Below, one piece after another: positions 16,754-23,118 of a stretch of DNA of 23,201 nt. This DNA is from a virus. Position 1 is the stretch's first letter. Each line of letters opens with the position of its first letter. Both the position numbers and the translations under genes were made by a program. Location: positions 1 to 23,201 of IMG/VR virus record IMGVR_UViG_3300009537_000188, one strand, 5' to 3'. The notes under the pieces were generated by a model. The model saw nothing but the letters and a program-made list of their open reading frames with translations, was not told the origin of the DNA and did no database searches.

Positions 16754-17236
16754 ATTAAACATAGTCTGATAATTAGTCTTTGCTTTATTAGCATAACTGT
16801 CAGTCTTCTTGTGACATGGAACACATAAAGTTCTTCCGTTTTCAATTACCAGTCTAAGTTCTGGGTAATAGGCAAAGGGCTTGATATGGTCTGCGTGTAA
16901 GGTAACTCCACGACTTCCACACTCTTGACATGTGTAGTCATCTCGCTCAAATACAGCTATTCGCCAATCTTTGTACTTTTTGCTCGTTCTAATTTGTTGG
17001 TTAATTGGGGTAATTCCGCCTTTCCACAGGTGGCTTTTTGCTCCCTTACGGGAATTGCTCATTTTCAATCTTGTTTCTGGTGAGTGGTTTTGAACGCCAA
17101 CCCTTCCTTTGTTCCAGGGAATTCTACCCTTTCTGGTTTTGCTCCAGAGTTCTTTCGTGTCTTGGGAGTGTTTTTTCCCTAACATTCCCTTGTAACCCAC
17201 GTGCCCCTCCTTAAATGATGTTGAAGATTTAGCCAT
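16745..17236 (-). CDS. HNH homing endonuclease with NUMOD3-like DNA-binding repeats
   Basis: This 163-aa protein (start ATG at 17236, MAKSSTSFKEGHVGYKGMLG) is a selfish nicking or cutting endonuclease. Residues 8-75 contain several short Lys/Gly-rich units of NUMOD3 type (KGMLGKKHS, TRKGRIPWNKG, RLKMSNSRKGAKSHLWKGG) that bind DNA. Residues 86-145 are the HNH nuclease: ERDDYTCQECG with Cys103/Cys106, LHADHIKPF with D116/H117, N133 in IENGRTLCVPCH, and Cys138/Cys141/His142. Both zinc pairs and the catalytic His are intact. It stands alone between the glycosyltransferase and the coiled-coil gene and both neighbours look complete, so it is not obviously inside an intron. A start further upstream at 17284 would overlap the glycosyltransferase and is less likely. 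Confidence 0.85.
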   Translation of the reverse strand: MAKSSTSFKEGHVGYKGMLGKKHSQDTKELWSKTRKGRIPWNKGRVGVQNHSPETRLKMSNSRKGAKSHLWKGGITPINQQIRTSKKYKDWRIAVFERDDYTCQECGSRGVTLHADHIKPFAYYPELRLVIENGRTLCVPCHKKTDSYANKAKTNYQTMFNKK

Positions 17237-17246
17237 ATTATTTTTT
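17234..17246. repeat. Direct repeat, left junction of the HNH gene (copy 1)
   Basis: The 13 bases CATATTATTTTTT recur exactly at 16741-16753, so the HNH gene is bracketed by identical junctions. Confidence 0.7.
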
Positions 17247-18314
17247 GAATAGTGACTCATATGCTTCTTTCCAACGCCACGCATTATTCTCTATCGAGTA
17301 AGTCTTTTCAACATATTCCTTAGCTTTCTTTCCCATATCTCGTCTTAGTTCCTTGTTAGAGATAAGTGTTTCAATTTGTGCTATCCAACTTGCAGTGTCT
17401 GTGGCTAGTAAAAGGTGTTTAGCGTCCTCTGGATTCACTTCGTAAGGAGAGTCCTTGGTAGGGAATGATTGTCCGATAGTTGGGATTTCTAGCATTGAGT
17501 TCTCTAAGAATTTGAGGTTAGACTTACAGCGATTGAATACTGAATCATATCTAGGAATGATAACCATATCTAGCTTTAGTCCGTTAAGGTACTCGTAGTA
17601 TTCATCTGTTGTCGTATATGAGTGCCATTCTACGTTTACTCTGTTCCAAAAGGCATATTCGTCTACATAAAGTTGCTTGTAGATTTCATTGTTTCCCTCT
17701 GGTGGTAGTGAGAGTAGAACCAAACGAACTCTTGGGTCATTCTGATAGTGTTCTACGATAGGTTTCAAGACTTCAACGTCTGAAGTTACTCCTACTGAAC
17801 CAGTAATGCCTATTCTTACGATGTCTGTTTCGTTTCTTAGTGGTTCTGGGTAGTAGAATGGGTCTACTGTGTTAGGAAGAACTACTACATTGGGATTTAA
17901 AGGTAGGTATTCTTGTCTTAAACACTCGGTGGAACAAGTTACTAGGTCTGCCATTTTGATAAAGGCATCTAGGTTCTTGTTCATTTGACCCAATCCTCGT
18001 TTAACTCTTTCTTCGTTTAGGTAGTCTGTGAACTTTAATCCGCCTGTGTCTTTGTAGGTGTCATCATTGTCAAACACAATCTTCTTGCCTTGTGCCTGTA
18101 GTTGCTTGGCTACTGCTAATAGTGCATCTGATTCTGGTCGATGGAAGACTACTACATCAGCGTCCATAATTGCCCTAGCCTTTTGTTCTGGTGCTGGTGT
18201 TCCTGCCAATGAGAGAGTGGTTCTGTCCCCATCCCATCCGTTCTCCTGTAAAGGAAAGAGGCATCTGACGTTATAACAGCCTTCGAGCGAGGTATGTACG
18301 AAGTATACTTTCAT
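17238..18314 (-). CDS. GT-B fold glycosyltransferase, 358 aa
   Basis: This protein resembles the GT4/GT1 group of nucleotide-sugar glycosyltransferases. Its N-terminal half has VYFVHTSLEGCYNVRCLFPL, DADVVVFHRPES and KKIVFDNDDTYKD. The linker has TCSTECLRQEYL and VVVLPNTVDP. The C-terminal half carries IRIGITGS-like start VRIGITGSVG, DMVIIPRYDSVFNRCKSNLK and FLENSMLEIPTI, which is the donor-binding region with the conserved Glu pair spacing. The final KKAKEYVEKTYSIENNAWRW is the usual C-terminal helix. No membrane segment is present. It starts by an ATGA overlap with the 95-aa gene in the capsid operon, so it is made with virion proteins. It might glycosylate capsid or tail protein; acceptor and sugar are unknown. 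Confidence 0.82.
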   Translation of the reverse strand: MKVYFVHTSLEGCYNVRCLFPLQENGWDGDRTTLSLAGTPAPEQKARAIMDADVVVFHRPESDALLAVAKQLQAQGKKIVFDNDDTYKDTGGLKFTDYLNEERVKRGLGQMNKNLDAFIKMADLVTCSTECLRQEYLPLNPNVVVLPNTVDPFYYPEPLRNETDIVRIGITGSVGVTSDVEVLKPIVEHYQNDPRVRLVLLSLPPEGNNEIYKQLYVDEYAFWNRVNVEWHSYTTTDEYYEYLNGLKLDMVIIPRYDSVFNRCKSNLKFLENSMLEIPTIGQSFPTKDSPYEVNPEDAKHLLLATDTASWIAQIETLISNKELRRDMGKKAKEYVEKTYSIENNAWRWKEAYESLFKK

Positions 18315-18598
18315 TGTTCTAATAGTTCTAGCTCGGCCTTCTTTTCGGCAATCTTGGCTAGTTTAAGGGCTTCTAAGTCTTTCAGGTGCTGTTTTGTCTG
18401 TTCTATTTGCTCTAGCACCGACATTTCGGCTACTGGGGCCACTGGTGTCGCTGGAGCCAATGGGGCTACTGGAGCTTGTTCAACATACTCTGTTGCCACA
18501 GGCTCTATGATTTGTTTTGTTCTAGCGTCAATAATGTTCCCCGCTGGGTCTATTCTGGCACTTTCTTTTCTTATGTTATTTGCGATTATTACTGTCAT
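18311..18598 (-). CDS. Small Pro/Ala-linker coiled-coil protein after the capsid gene
   Basis: I chose the ATG at 18598 (MTVIIANNIRKESARIDPAG), which stands just after a strong inverted repeat; the longer frame starts with TTG inside that repeat. The 95-aa protein has a short N-terminal domain (1-42), a Pro/Ala/Val linker (APVAPLAPATPVAPVAE, about 43-58) and a C-terminal coiled coil (EQIEQTKQHLKDLEALKLAK) rich in Lys, Glu and Leu. Small proteins right behind the major capsid gene are often capsid decoration or head accessory proteins. That role is inferred from position only. Confidence 0.6.
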   Translation of the reverse strand: MTVIIANNIRKESARIDPAGNIIDARTKQIIEPVATEYVEQAPVAPLAPATPVAPVAEMSVLEQIEQTKQHLKDLEALKLAKIAEKKAELELLEQ

Positions 18599-18657
18599 AT
18601 TGTTTGCAGATTTGCCCTTGGAAGTCTCAATCTGCATTGATTCCAAAGGCAAACAAT
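18599..18657 (-). promoter_or_regulatory. Inverted repeats between capsid gene and 95-aa gene
   Basis: The 13-base arms TTTGCCTTTGGAA (18653-18641) and TTCCAAGGGCAAA (18623-18611) pair with one G-U. An outer pair ATTGTTTGC (18657-18649) and GCAAACAAT (18607-18599) reaches the start codon of the next gene and shares bases with the first stem. It begins 7 nt after the capsid stop. There is no U run, so it is more likely an RNA stability, processing or translation-control element than a classical terminator. Confidence 0.5.
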
Positions 18658-18664
18658 TAAGTGA

Positions 18665-19515
18665 TTAAGAGACGGTCAGGATAGTTACACCTGCGTTATC
18701 TCTGTTCTGCACTACACCGTAGAGCAAGTCTGCGGTTGTAAGAGTTGAGAGGTAATCTGGGATGTAGTTAGACTGAACACGAACACCATATCTACCTGTC
18801 ATTGAGCTACCTAGAGAGCCACCTGCTCCTAATGGAGAGGTTGCGAAGTGCAAAGCATCTCGGTTAGCCAATGCATTGTATCGTCCAGCTGTTCCTGAAA
18901 CGTATTGAACGTTTGCTGAAACGTAAACTGGAATACCATACAGGGTTGCTCGTGGGAGCTTTGCTGTAGGGTCGTTAACTGGAGAATTGACTGCGAGTGA
19001 GAACTTATCAAGATTCTGTACTTGCTTCCAAAATGTATTTGGGTGCATGAAGAATGCTGTGTCTGACTGTGTGTCAATTCCTACCGATTCAAGAGTTGTG
19101 ATAGCTGCACGGATTTCACTGTCGGCTAGGTTAGTAGTCGAAGCACCTGCTTTTGCTGTGAAGTTCTTGAAGAGGTTAGCGAGTGCGACTTCTAGTTTCT
19201 TGGCCATAGTGTAACCAGCACTTCTTGCATACCTCTCTTGGAGGAAGTAAGAATGCTTTACTTGAGCTGCTTCCTTGTCTTCGATAGCGAACGAAACTTC
19301 AAACCACTGGTCTACTGTAAGAGTAACCTTAGTGTCCGTAGGGGCATTAAGAGTAACTGCAGTAGCGTTGGTCTTAGCGTTTGCTGTGAATTCAGTCAAG
19401 TTAGGAGTGTAAAGGGTTGAACCTCCACCTGATAGCTCGTCTGAACGGTCTACGAAGAAGTCTGCAATCAAGAGTTTCAATTTGAAGAACTCATTGATTT
19501 TCTCCCCCCATAATA
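18665..19515 (-). CDS. Major capsid protein, exon 2 (residues 19-301)
   Basis: This exon encodes almost all of the HK97-fold major head protein. It opens with the split Leu codon and then LWGEKINEFFKLKLLIADFF, VDRSDELSGGGSTLYTPNLT, a typical N-arm for this kind of coat protein. The rest includes VDQWFEVSFAIEDKEAAQVK, an Ala-rich spine helix region (GYTMAKKLEVALANLFKNFT), a P-domain-like segment around TLESVGIDTQSDTAFFMHPN, and the end DLLYGVVQNRDNAGVTILTV. A TTG at 19480 could in principle start a 271-aa product, but it would lose the conserved N-terminus. Joined with exon 1 (55 + 851 = 906 nt) it gives exactly 301 codons plus stop. Its position after portal and scaffold supports the assignment. 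Confidence 0.88.
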
Positions 19516-20214
19516 CTTGTTGTTACTATTCCTTTCGGAACGCCTAGAGCATTTCTGCTAGGTCAGTGTTTTTATTTATAGACACTGGTCGGACTATTGC
19601 ATACCTTTCGGCTCACTTCGCTTAGTCTCTGCAAGTCCTCGTTGATTAAGAATTTTTAACTGCTTGTATATATCTGTTCTAGCTTTGTTGATTGACTCAC
19701 GATTAACATTAGTTATCTCCACTTGAGTTTCTTCTAGCTTAATTATTAATTTTGCTTGTCGCTCTTTAACAATTAGGTAAGGAAGAAGTTTTTTAGCTAT
19801 TGGTATAACTCTTGTCATACCTCTGAACTCTAAAGACGATTTATTTGAGCAATTATTGTTAGGGTTTTTTCTATCCCCACTTATCTTGTTGACAGATAGA
19901 TTTCCATAACCGATAAAGTTTTTAATTGCTTTTAATACTTCGTCATTGCGAGTTACTTGAGATATTTTTAGGACTGGGGTGTAGTAATATCCATAATGAT
20001 TGTCCCTATGCTTGATTTTAATAAGAGGACTATCCATTTTCCTTACTAGACCGAAGTATCCTTCGCCGTCTATAAAGCCAGCTATATATTCAGGTGTTAT
20101 ATTCATACACAACTAGTGTATCATATAACTATTCTTAATGTCAAGGTTCTTGAGCGTTGTCCTGTCGGATTTTCGCCATTGATTAGAAGTGATTTGAATC
20201 CCCCTATTATGTCA
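19516..20214 (-). ncRNA. Group I self-splicing intron in the major capsid gene
   Basis: All core helices can be paired on the minus strand. P1: exon AUCCCCU (20221-20215) with guide GGGGGAU (20204-20198), ending in the expected U-G. P10: CAUAAUA (20211-20205) with exon 2 start UAUUAUG (19515-19509), 7 perfect pairs. P3: UCACUUC (20192-20186) with GAAGUGA (19619-19613). P4: GGCG/CGCU (20177-20174, 20156-20153). P5: UCC-GACA-GGA. P6: CAAG-AAC-CUUG. P7: GACUA (19627-19623) with UAGUC (19596-19592). The 3' end has hairpins CAGUGU/ACACUG and UUCC-GAAA-GGAA. The last base is G. Splicing restores the capsid frame exactly. The subgroup is not assigned. Confidence 0.9.
19594..20106 (-). CDS. Intron-encoded LAGLIDADG homing endonuclease
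   Basis: This 170-aa protein (ATG at 20106, MNITPEYIAGFIDGEGYFGL) carries one LAGLIDADG motif at about residues 8-16 (IAGFIDGEG). The conserved acidic residue is D13 and the packing glycines are present. One motif implies action as a homodimer that cuts an intronless capsid allele and spreads the intron. Further features of the fold are visible: KIKHRDNHYGYYYTPVLKIS, VTRNDEVLKAIKNFIGYGNL, FRGMTRVIPIAKKLLPYLIV and KERQAKLIIKLEE. The C-terminal codons run through the intron core, and the TAG stop lies in the 3' strand of P7, so ORF and ribozyme share sequence. Expression is probably from the unspliced capsid transcript; no reliable promoter of its own was found. Confidence 0.88.
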   Translation of the reverse strand: MNITPEYIAGFIDGEGYFGLVRKMDSPLIKIKHRDNHYGYYYTPVLKISQVTRNDEVLKAIKNFIGYGNLSVNKISGDRKNPNNNCSNKSSLEFRGMTRVIPIAKKLLPYLIVKERQAKLIIKLEETQVEITNVNRESINKARTDIYKQLKILNQRGLAETKRSEPKGMQ

Positions 20215-20269
20215 AGGGGATGTTTGATGCCAGCGTTGTGCTGGTCATCGTGTCTGTTGCGAATGCCAT
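20215..20269 (-). CDS. Major capsid protein, exon 1 (residues 1-18 and first base of codon 19)
   Basis: Fifty-five bases encode MAFATDTMTSTTLASNIP plus the T of a Leu codon, the usual N-terminal sequence of this type of phage coat protein. The exon lies 15 nt after the scaffold stop. There is no clear Shine-Dalgarno; the upstream bases are A-rich. If the intron is not removed, translation ends after 20 residues at a TAA inside the intron loop. The exon ends in CCCCT, which pairs with the internal guide to form P1. It is far too short to be found by length-based gene calling, so an automatic annotation would give a capsid protein truncated by 30 residues. Confidence 0.87.
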
Positions 20270-20284
20270 TTGTAATGTTTGTAA

Positions 20285-20791
20285 TTAACCCATTATCTTC
20301 TTGAAGGCTTTCAAGTGTTCCTCACGGGTCATATCAGGTTTAATTTCGGATGTATCTCTCGATTCACCTGAACCTTTTGAAGCACCTAACCTAGCGTCTT
20401 CTCTCTTCTTCTTTGCGGCCATACTGGCTTGATATGCAATAAACATATCGTCTTTTAGTGCTTCTTGAAGAGAAGTACCATTGCCTTTGGCAATAATCTT
20501 CGCTTTGTCGATTTCTTCATCTGATAACCCCCGAGCAATCAACTTTAGTTCTTCTGGAAGTTGTGAGTCGTTGGTAATGTTGGTTTCTTTGGGAACGGGC
20601 TTATTCTTGTCTGCATCGTAGGCCATAGCCTTGCGTTGCATAGTCTTAAACTTCGCCTTCGGAATAGAGATGGTTTCCTCTTCTTCCTGAGGTTTCTCCT
20701 CCACGTTTTCAGTTTCGGTAGTTTCCTCTGATGTTTCTTCTTCTTCCTGTTCTAGAACATCTTCTCGAACACTTTCATTTTCTGGTTCCAT
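20285..20791 (-). CDS. Capsid scaffolding protein
   Basis: This 168-aa protein has a very acidic N-terminus (residues 1-40, mostly Glu and Thr: EDVLEQEEEETSEETTETEN). Helical segments follow (AKFKTMQRKAMAYDADKNK, LPEELKLIARGLSDEEIDKA), and the basic C-terminal part ends EEHLKAFKKIMG. An acidic, helical, Cys-free protein between portal and coat genes is the standard pattern for phage scaffolds, whose basic helical end binds the coat protein during prohead assembly. No protease domain is fused. The ATG at 20791 is preceded by two small hairpins rather than a ribosome binding site. Confidence 0.78.
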   Translation of the reverse strand: MEPENESVREDVLEQEEEETSEETTETENVEEKPQEEEETISIPKAKFKTMQRKAMAYDADKNKPVPKETNITNDSQLPEELKLIARGLSDEEIDKAKIIAKGNGTSLQEALKDDMFIAYQASMAAKKKREDARLGASKGSGESRDTSEIKPDMTREEHLKAFKKIMG

Positions 20792-20809
20792 GAAATGATA
20801 AATGGTTAG

Positions 20810-20869
20810 TCGTTGATGGTAGGCAACGATACCTTAATAATTTGTGGTTATTCGTCCGAACACCACAAA
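20810..20869 (-). promoter_or_regulatory. Two hairpins in the leader of the scaffold gene
   Basis: In the 88-nt gap before the scaffold gene, TTTGTGGT and ACCACAAA (20869-20862 and 20848-20841) form an 8-bp stem with a smaller TTCG/CGAA pair inside. TCGTTG and CAACGA (20829-20824 and 20815-20810) form a second stem. The first is followed by TTATTAA, a weak terminator-like tail. They may act as attenuator or processing sites that set scaffold and coat levels apart from portal. This is inference from structure alone. Confidence 0.38.
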
Positions 20870-20879
20870 ACGGAGTAAC

Positions 20880-21098
20880 TCATCTCGAATGATTCTTTTG
20901 TTCCCTGAGGTCTTCCTTCTTGGGAAAGAGAACTTCTAGGTTTTCAAAGGCTTCGTCTATTACTTCTTTGGCTTCGGCCATTGCTTGTGTGTCTTCTTTT
21001 GCAAAGACCTTCTCCAATGCCTTGACCTCCAAATACTGCTGTAAGTAAGCCTTAACCTCTTCCCTCATCCCCTCGTTTATGTAGAAGTCTTTTAACAT
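20880..21098 (-). CDS. Small head-module protein, 72 aa
   Basis: The protein is acidic and helical (FYINEGMREEVKAYLQQYLE, AKEVIDEAFENLEVLFPKKE) with no recognised domain. A small helical gene between portal and scaffold is common in podovirus-like and siphovirus-like head operons. Its start follows the portal stop in a TAATATG junction, so it should be translated by coupling to the portal. A role in head assembly is inferred from place. Confidence 0.6.
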   Translation of the reverse strand: MLKDFYINEGMREEVKAYLQQYLEVKALEKVFAKEDTQAMAEAKEVIDEAFENLEVLFPKKEDLREQKNHSR

Positions 21099-21099
21099 A

Positions 21100-22893
21100 T
21101 TATTGAGGGTTAGTTGCTAGACTCATCTTTCGTTTTGGTGCGGGGGCTGGCTGTGGAGGTATCATCTCGTTCTTCTTAGCTTGCTCGCTGATGGCTGTAG
21201 TTATCTGTATCGGACTAATACCTGCATCTGCTAACTCAACGATTCTAGCTAGGAGTTGTGATGCTACTGGGTCGCTTGCCAAGTTAGGATTAGAAGCATA
21301 GGTAAGAAGAATGTTGTTTAGGCTTTCTAGTGTGGCTGCCTTATTCCTTTGTTCGCCTGTTACGTTTACAGTCACTTTAGCCTTTAGGTTCTTGTAGAAT
21401 CCCTTTGGAATCTCGATGAATCTCTGGCTCTTAGTTTGTTTAATGAACTCGTCATAGTTATTAACAAACGCTTCGTATTCCTCTATTGTGAAGTCTCCTC
21501 CCGCCAGAATCTTCTCCTTAGCCTGTTCTATTGCGTGGTGGTTTGAGAACTTAGAGTCAATCTCCTTTAGTTCTTCTGGTGAGAAGTCATAGGATAGGAT
21601 GTGTTCCTTGTTAAGATTCTGAGATAGATAAGGCATAATCCAATCCTCAAATAGTTCTGTGATAAAGATACCAAACTCTTGCTGTAAGACCTTAAATACC
21701 GATGAAGATTGCTGTAGAACGGTTGCTTGTAGTCTAAATGGAGTGCCTGATGGTGGTGTTTCCCCTCTCTGTGCTGAATAGGCTGAAGTTGTCTTCTGTA
21801 ATTGGTCATACCACTGCGTTACTATCAAGCTGTATTGGTTTAATCCACCACTAGGAAGGAGATTGAGAGCGGTAATTGGCTTGTTGTCCTCTGTTTCAAG
21901 GATAGTTCCATCGTCTGTTTCAGTAAGTAAGTTCCTTCCTTTGAGTTTCTTGGAAGCAGTCTGACCAATAACCTTGGTGGTATATTCCATTGCTCTGTAT
22001 TGTTTGAGAATAGCGTCATTTGTCCACACTTGAGCCTCTTCGCCTTCTTCCATAACTCCTACACCGAAAGCTCTGCCCGCTTTAGGCTTGCGAGCTAGGT
22101 ACTTGTAGACCTCTTCGGTATTATCCTCTGAATACATTATCTCAAAAGCATCGCTATCTGTTTGTTTCTCTTCCTCTGTTGGGTTGCCTGCTATGTAGTA
22201 GAGTTGATATGAGAATTTGTTCTTATCTTTATCTGTATATTTCTCTCCATTAGCGTCCTTGAAAGTGGCTTGTGAGAACGTTCCTCTTACCTCGTAAACC
22301 GGTACAGTTCTGTTGGTTGTTGAGTTCTCTAGTTGTTTGAGGATTCTCTTAACACCCTCCTTGTTCCATTCTGTCTTTTCAGCAATCTCAATAGCTGTTA
22401 GCCAGTGGGTTTCCACTATTGGTCTGCCTATAATCTTTCGTTGGTCTGTGATTAGGTTCTTCCATTCAGGCATCTCAATGGTTAGTTTTCCATCTTTCAT
22501 TACCTTCTTAACAAGAAGTGAGCCATAACGAGTATGCGTATCTCTCATGTCGTTCAAGGTCTTGGCAAAATCACTCTCTTTCATCCACACATCAATATCT
22601 TTAGACAAAAGCCACGACTCTAAGTAGTGGTTTGAATCATCAGATGTAACGTGTATATCCTTAGTATCTAAGTCCTTGGCGGAGTTCTCTACGTCACAAA
22701 TAGCGTTGAGAATCTGCATAAAAGGCTTCTCTCTGCCCAATTCGTCTTTCTGACCGTTCAAATACTTTGAGTTGTTGTAGAACTCAATAGTCCTTATTTG
22801 TTTCTTCTGTGAGAAGGGTAAACCGTCAACCAAGTCTATTGTCTTGTCGTAGTTTACCTTAATCTGTTCTAGTTCGGTTTTTATGGATAGCAT
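21100..22893 (-). CDS. Portal protein, 597 aa
   Basis: The portal is the dodecameric ring at the capsid vertex through which DNA enters and leaves. Sequence features agree with the family. An N-terminal helical region (LEQIKVNYDKTIDLVDGLPF) is followed by FMQILNAICDVENSAKDLDT, a stretch where portals carry their early strands. A stem-like region has MRDTHTRYGSLLVKKVMKDG and EMPEWKNLITDQRKI. The clip/wing part contains WTNDAILKQYRAMEYTTKVI. The crown-like C-terminus is helical and Gln/Pro-rich (PPQPAPAPKRKMSL). The size is within the normal range of 450-750 aa. It follows a likely terminase end and precedes scaffold and coat genes. An extended -10 box lies 55 nt upstream, with GGAG before the start. 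Confidence 0.82.
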   Translation of the reverse strand: MLSIKTELEQIKVNYDKTIDLVDGLPFSQKKQIRTIEFYNNSKYLNGQKDELGREKPFMQILNAICDVENSAKDLDTKDIHVTSDDSNHYLESWLLSKDIDVWMKESDFAKTLNDMRDTHTRYGSLLVKKVMKDGKLTIEMPEWKNLITDQRKIIGRPIVETHWLTAIEIAEKTEWNKEGVKRILKQLENSTTNRTVPVYEVRGTFSQATFKDANGEKYTDKDKNKFSYQLYYIAGNPTEEEKQTDSDAFEIMYSEDNTEEVYKYLARKPKAGRAFGVGVMEEGEEAQVWTNDAILKQYRAMEYTTKVIGQTASKKLKGRNLLTETDDGTILETEDNKPITALNLLPSGGLNQYSLIVTQWYDQLQKTTSAYSAQRGETPPSGTPFRLQATVLQQSSSVFKVLQQEFGIFITELFEDWIMPYLSQNLNKEHILSYDFSPEELKEIDSKFSNHHAIEQAKEKILAGGDFTIEEYEAFVNNYDEFIKQTKSQRFIEIPKGFYKNLKAKVTVNVTGEQRNKAATLESLNNILLTYASNPNLASDPVASQLLARIVELADAGISPIQITTAISEQAKKNEMIPPQPAPAPKRKMSLATNPQ

Positions 22894-22980
22894 AAATGAT
22901 TAAATTTATGTCTCCAGTTTTCCTGCTAGACAGTTATTACTGTATACAAGTATAACACGATTACACGTGTCAATACAACA
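22894..22980 (-). promoter_or_regulatory. Promoter and leader of the head operon
   Basis: The sequence TGTTATACT (22957-22949) is an extended -10 box, with TTGTAT 18 nt upstream as a partial -35 and an overlapping TTGACA. It shares the 13 bases TAATCGTGTTATA (22963-22951) with the tail fibre promoter. An 8-bp palindrome, ACACGTGT, lies just upstream and could be an operator. The leader has GGAG about 20 nt before the portal ATG; between them ATAAAT and ATTTAT could fold and bring the two closer. Confidence 0.55.
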
Positions 22981-23118
22981 TTATCTTAAAAATATCTTCT
23001 GCTCTCTCTGAACTATGAAATAATCTACCTTACCAGTAGCGTCTTTCTGTATGGTTACAGTCTCAAAGGGCTTCAGTTCCCTCAATATCTCTAGGATTTT
23101 CTTCTCGTTTTCTGTCAT
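22981..23118 (-). CDS. Small hypothetical protein, 45 aa
   Basis: The frame starts by an ATGA overlap with the preceding gene and encodes MTENEKKILEILRELKPFET followed by VTIQKDATGKVDYFIVQREQ and KIFLR. It has an N-terminal helix and a short beta hairpin. Coupling, position and normal codon use support it, but no family is recognised. It lies directly before the head operon promoter. Confidence 0.6.
   Translation of the reverse strand: MTENEKKILEILRELKPFETVTIQKDATGKVDYFIVQREQKIFLR

Noticed and set aside
16741-17246. HNH gene inside a second intron
   Set aside because: The glycosyltransferase and the coiled-coil gene both have complete ends, and no P3/P7-type pairing was found around the HNH frame.
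18665-19480. A 271-aa capsid protein starting at an internal TTG
   Set aside because: The frame is open upstream through LWGEKINEFFK, a conserved type of coat N-terminus, and group I splicing explains the missing first residues.
20119-20144. Promoter for the homing endonuclease with TTGACA at 20144-20139
   Set aside because: The hexamer is part of the P6 hairpin, and no good -10 box stands at 16-18 nt, so its likeness to a -35 box is probably accidental.
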